64,000 nucleotides of DNA. It comes from Isoetes taiwanensis. Its lineage: Eukaryota > Streptophyta > Lycopodiopsida > Isoetales > Isoetaceae. The notes beneath the pieces are model-generated. The model saw nothing but the letters and a program-made list of their open reading frames with translations, was not told where the DNA came from and did no database searches. Location of the stretch: contig JAJEKV010000058.1 of assembly GCA_021234155.1 (NCBI GenBank), forward strand, positions 5,092,600 through 5,156,599, written 5' to 3'. This document shows positions 59,604 to 64,000 of the stretch, one piece after another. How positions within the stretch are numbered: position 1 is the stretch's first letter; every line of letters begins with the position of its first letter. Both the position numbers and the translations under genes were made by a program.

Positions 59604-61964
59604 TTAGTCCATGACATCTACAATTGTTGGAAGTTGTGATAACAATGACTCATGAACTTCATCGGGCAAATGAAATGCTGTGGTTGCCCTCTTCAGCATG
59701 TGAGTTACTTTGTTGAATGGAATTCTAACCCCGATCACGGATTTAGCAGGTACCAAAATATTCTTACTAGGAAGCAGTTTATACTTGTTGTAGCAGCCTG
59801 GAATTAATTCAAAATATTGCCCTTCAATGACACTAGTACTAGTAGAGTAGTCATTTCCATAGTCATCAACCGAATCTTCTTTCAATGCATGCTTTTCCCT
59901 TGGACATACTAGAACATAGTATGGAATACCTTCTACATTGTCTGGTGCTGCAAATGATACAAAACCATCAGAAACTCCTATAGTGTCATCTAAACCAGGC
60001 CCATCTTCTGCATACAACACATCTACATCATTTTCAGCTTCCCCATGAGAGGCAACATGATCTGTGGGCTCCAAGCTTTTCAAGGACCATTCACCACAAT
60101 GTTGTATATTCTCACAATTCAGCCAATCGAAGTTAATGCCATGAGAGTGGTCTTCAAAGCAACTTCGTTGGGTCATTTGGGTTTATGGTTGAGACGGAAT
60201 GTATCTGCTGAGTAGCAGGTAAAGTCCTGCAATTAAATGCTTGTTGCCTATCGACATCAGCTTTTCCAACCTCCCAAAATATCCTTTCACACTCCGAGTC
60301 CTTGGACCTTAAAACTGCACAAGCTGTTGCTGCGCCTATCACTGGTAGGCCATTTTGTTTTCTTTGCTCGCTCTCAAGCCACAACTTGGCTATACCAGCC
60401 TCTCCATCATGTGTGCCTTTCCATGGCTAGATCCAAAGAAATTCCATATCACTCGAATTTTGTTTTCAACATGGTATCTGCAGATTCTATACCATGCCCT
60501 TGAAGATTTGAATTGAGATGCACATCCATCCGACCACACATAATGAAGGTTTATGTCACTGCTTCCATTATTCTTAAGCCATTCCAAATGTAATTTAAAA
60601 GCATGCTGTACAAAATGAGTGTCATGTTGCCTGTCATCTGAAACAAAGAAATGCACTGTTTTTTTAAGCTTGCCTTCCTTTTTCATCATTGAAATATGGA
60701 CCAAAATCGTAATCTGATCAGGATTCCAGTGCTCTGATTGCACTTCTGTCCCTGGCTTCAATGTGTAGTTTTCTGTAAAGTCAACAACAGACAATACAAT
60801 CTTATTAGGGAGTTTCTCAATACACCTTTTGAACTATTTATCTGCCAGTGCGCAGTAAAGTTATGATCTTTAAACTTAGCAAGCTGATTTTTCATGTTCT
60901 TTAATAAGACAGATGCTTTGTCACACTGAGCAACTAATCTAAGCCTTTTGGATGTACCTTTCTTGGAAGGCTCATTGGCATAAAGCATATACTTGCCAAT
61001 CGACATCTTGCATGAATGTTCCATCTTCCTCTTTTGGACAAATGTCTATCTTCTTCACTCCACATTCCTCACATTCACCCTTGATACATTTTAATTTATG
61101 CCATTCATTTGTCACATATTTCTCACAAACTGTTGACCTCCACAAGATGCTGGCATTATCAAAAGTCTTCTTGTTTGCTTGACATACTCCATTGTTTTCC
61201 TGGGATGCACAATTTGAAATACTGCAGCAGCAAGCGCAATTAATATGTAGCGCCCTTCTCATATAATTGAAGGCCTTCCTGTACAGATCTGCTTGTTCAT
61301 GTTTGACACAACAACATGTGTTCTTCTCTTTCAATTTCCTTATGCACTCAGGTTTTAGATACTCAAACTGTCGAAGCCAAATCTTGGTATCAGGATTCTA
61401 ATATACAAACTGTTGATAAAGCTCAGACTGCAACAACACAAGTATTAGACCATGCTAGCAATTTGTATAAGCAAGCAGATGCATCCAAAGTACTAATCAA
61501 TACATTTGCACATTTATGGTGCATTTGTACGTTTGATGTACATTCAACTGATGTTGGAGATGTACATATAGTGTCCATCTTTTCTTCCAGCAATTGGCAT
61601 AATTAGCTGGGTAGACTTGGTTCCTCATTGGGACTAGCTCCCACCAAGTGACGAGAATAGTCACAAAATTCTCCTTCTTATCATCCATTTGTAGCTCCTC
61701 AGTAGCTAGGCCTACCCAAGTTGGGCACAACACATCATCAGAGCGTGGCATAATAAACATACCTTTCTTCAAATCTTTGTATGAATTGAATTCTGTTACA
61801 TGTTTGTCCTTCCACGGAGCGGCATAAATAGGAGTGATGCTAGCAATGGGTTCCACCACTACCGTTACATCAGGTAGAGCATGTTTCTGCCTAGTGTGTG
61901 GCCAGAAGTCATTGTAACTGCCTTCGTCACCGGTGATCTTTTCCAGCTCTTCCAGGAGTCTCAT
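59604..61964 (-). pseudogene. transposase-like protein with DFTENY / SDGCASQFK / SSHGK motifs, degenerate
   Basis: Read in minus order: 61964-61620 is a start-like segment with an FWPHTRQKHALPD run. 61334-60972 is Cys/His-rich (CCCVKHEQADLY, CACCCS, CEECGVKK) and may bind zinc. 61024-60840 is a basic helical segment. After a 1-nt frameshift come VVDFTENYTL, FVSDDRQHDT, VWSDGCASQFK and NFFGSSHGK (60790-60400). 60384-60154 and 60176-59604 give the C-terminal part with VCPREKHALKED and EGQYFELI. The order of conserved acidic motifs matches a widespread group of uncharacterised eukaryotic mobile-element proteins; I cannot name the superfamily. Frame changes may partly be introns. It is convergent with the plus-strand locus, ends about 230 bp apart. 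Confidence 0.6.
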
Positions 61965-63324
61965 TCAATATTCAATTGTGGACGTAAACCGTGCCGAGTA
62001 CTTAGCCGTTTCTGGAGCACCCTTGTTACTGGTTGAGATTGCAGCCCAAGCCACATATGATTTGAACCTCTGACTTGTCTTGTGCTATATTATTTATTGT
62101 TGACTTTAAACTATTGCCAAATTTGATACTAAAAAACATTTAAAGAAATACTTATTATTCTTTCTACCTTATTCAGATGTCTTTGAATTCCTAGGAGATT
62201 GGTTACTTATGTCTAAATTTTGCCAAATTCAAGTGCTCTTCTTTACAAATACAAGAACATCACTTCGAAAAAATCCAAAATGCAAGAAAAAATAATCAGA
62301 AACTTTTGAAATTCCCAACTTCTTTAAAAAAGGGTCAATGTTTAGAGCATGGTGTTTTTCTAACGGAAATCTTTGAGACATGAGTGATGCAACACTCCCG
62401 TTTAATTTGCAATAGTATTAATTGCGTTGCAAATTAGCGTTACAAACCCCCATTAGCCCTTGTATTAATGCTGGTCAGTTACAATTCATCCCCCAGAATG
62501 CAGGTAAGATCCTCCAGAATGCAGGTAAAGTGGTAGAATATCGGGTAAAAATACAGAACATCGTGTAAAAACATAGGACCTCCAATAAAAATACAGAGAT
62601 GTTCATGCTTTAACATTCCAAGAAATAACAGGTGCCACGTGGCGAGGCATGGTTGGGTGACGTGGGTGAATTGTAATTAACCTATATTTACGTTTCCAAC
62701 AGGCATGGAAGTCCCTTTGTAGATCAAAATCTAACGGTTAGTTCTTTGTCTATGATCAAGGATACTGAAAAAATGAAATGATGGGGCAGATGCTTAAGAA
62801 AGCCCTGGGATTGCTTAAGAAAGCCCTGGGATCGATTGATAATATATGCCGATGGTCTCCTAAAGGCATGGCTTGATATTTTTCTCCATCGCTCCTTTAG
62901 TTAGATCAAGATCTAGCGGTGTCCAGAGAATCCAACTTTTTCTTCAATACACGTGGAAAGACTAGGCTTTAAGATAATGTGACACGTGAGAGATGTTGCC
63001 CTAAGAAATGTGTGTAGATTAATCCAGTAGAGGCCTGTTGGGTTAAGTGAAAACTAATGTGTCATTCGATGACATAATTTTGATTTGTCATTCGATTGCA
63101 AATTCTTTTTTTCCAAACGCTAATTTAATATTTTGACGCATTACAACTAGTAGAGCATCATGCCAATTGCATCCCAAATAGCAAGTTGAAACCAGAGAAG
63201 CAGTTTGACTGTATTCTAGCTAGAATCTTAATACGTTGAGCATATTTATTTTAAGTTTATATATGATTAATCTGCCAAATTATATACCACATATTCACCC
63301 AGTATGTACCACAAATTGACATTT
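61965..63324. other. intergenic region with a GCATTCTGG-type cluster
   Basis: No gene. CCAGAATGCAGGTAA occurs at about 62494 and 62515, followed by related ACAGAACATCG words, in the reverse orientation to the 6.8-kb cluster. A tandem AAGAAAGCCCTGGGAT pair lies near 62798 and 62815. The rest is AT-rich. Confidence 0.5.
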
Positions 63325-63663
63325 TCAAACGTCATTGCAGTTTTTTTCAAGAAACGAAAGCTTCATCCCGGTAATATCATGGGCAACAAGGTAATTCTGC
63401 CGCAATATGTTCCCAATAATTCCCTGACCATCATCTGCAGGAGTGAGAAGCAAGCACTTGATGGTCTCAGCAGTATCAACAAAAGCCAAGTAATTTCTCT
63501 GAGGAGGGTTCAATAAAGCCCCATCAAATTGGAAGCTGAGAGAAGGGAATTGAACAGAAGAAGAATCCCCTGACATATTAAAGCAGACATCAAAATCGTG
63601 GTAGTTGAGCAACACAAAGATGCCGTTTGCATTCCCTTTGGAACACGAATTTACATAAGGCAT
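63325..63663 (-). pseudogene. C-terminal exon of a nepenthesin-like aspartic protease
   Basis: The minus strand reads FDVCFNMSGDSSSVQFPSLS, then FQFDGALLNPPQRNYLA, then GIIGNILRQNYLVAHDI and LSFLEKNC, stop at 63325. This is the TAXi_C domain of plant pepsin-like (A1B) proteases, which are secreted or plastid enzymes. In intact members it follows the second catalytic Asp (DSGT), which is not present here. Above about 63610 the family match stops in a repeated non-coding segment, so this is either one exon of a gene continuing beyond the window or a detached fragment. No stop breaks the 90 matching residues. Confidence 0.75.
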
Positions 63664-63985
63664 TCCGTGAACATAATTTACGCAATTGCAAACAACAAAG
63701 AATTACAAAAACATCTGGCGAAAGCAAGCAAGAACAAACGCATAGAGACAATGGACCAACCTATTTCTTGGAGGTCTTGCTACCCTTCTTTATTGGAGCT
63801 TCAGGCTATGGCAAGTGAAACTATATTCTACAGCCTTAATAGTAATGAAATGCAAAACAAAAGATGTTGTTTGCATTATCTTTGGAACATGAAGTTATGT
63901 AACACATTCCTTGAACATAATTTACGCAATCGCAAATAACAAAAGAATTACAAACAAATTCGACGGAAGAAAGCAAGAAAAAAAA
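63640..63985 (+). repeat. spaced direct repeat at the window end (about 110 bp, period about 230)
   Basis: GAACATAATTTACGCAAT with its flanks (TTTGCATT...TTTGGAACA before, AAAGCAAG after) occurs at about 63670 and 63913. It lies directly upstream (minus sense) of the protease exon. Confidence 0.85.
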
Positions 63986-64000
63986 AGCAGGAACACATGA

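Overview
The window is nuclear DNA of a land plant. It contains split remnants or copies of GH3, CTC1, PLS-class PPR and nepenthesin-type aspartic protease genes, GT-AG introns of ordinary size, a Ty1/copia element primed by initiator tRNA-Met, and PIF/Harbinger, LINE, Helitron and Mutator-type insertions. The low gene density, the abundance of broken genes and the absence of a recognisable angiosperm gene order suggest a large-genome seedless plant (fern or lycophyte). That is inference; the species cannot be read from the sequence.

Layout. 0-6.4 kb: a frameshifted GH3 acyl-amido synthetase pseudogene on the minus strand, split by a 4.7-kb copia element whose two LTRs look identical. 7.0-9.0 kb: first copy of a 2-kb dispersed repeat. 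10.6-19.2 kb: the one convincing intact nuclear gene, CTC1 (telomere CST complex), minus strand, at least 13 exons. 19.3-20.2 kb: a strange degenerate AGATTC-type array just upstream of CTC1. 24.2-27.5 kb: two PIF/Harbinger transposase copies head-to-head in reverse, making a 1.6-kb inverted repeat with a spacer of about 97 bp. 25.9-29.6 kb and 35.4-40.1 kb: two copies of a segmental duplication, each with a Harbinger arm and a gene for an unrecognised secreted/membrane glycoprotein-like protein. Between them lie an FCP1-like HAD phosphatase pseudogene, a PPR fragment, and the second copy of the 2-kb repeat, carrying a 5'-truncated LINE.

40.2-50.7 kb is a small tandem duplication of about 0.75 kb. 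Its second copy was blown up to about 9.4 kb by a 7.46-kb Helitron and a 1.2-kb Mutator-like element. The first copy preserves both empty sites, so both insertions can be defined to the base. 50.7-54.9 kb holds diverged repeats, a second Helitron 3' end and a 500-bp polypyrimidine tract. 55-62 kb holds two convergent unusual loci: a plus-strand multi-exon gene joining a possible Ulp1-like segment to an FCP1-like HAD domain, and a minus-strand degenerate gene with a transposase-like motif set (DFTENY, SDGCASQFK, SSHGK). The window ends with the C-terminal exon of a nepenthesin-like aspartic protease.

The genes do not form a pathway. CTC1 is the only clear housekeeping gene; the rest records repeated transposition, segmental duplication and break repair with templated filler.
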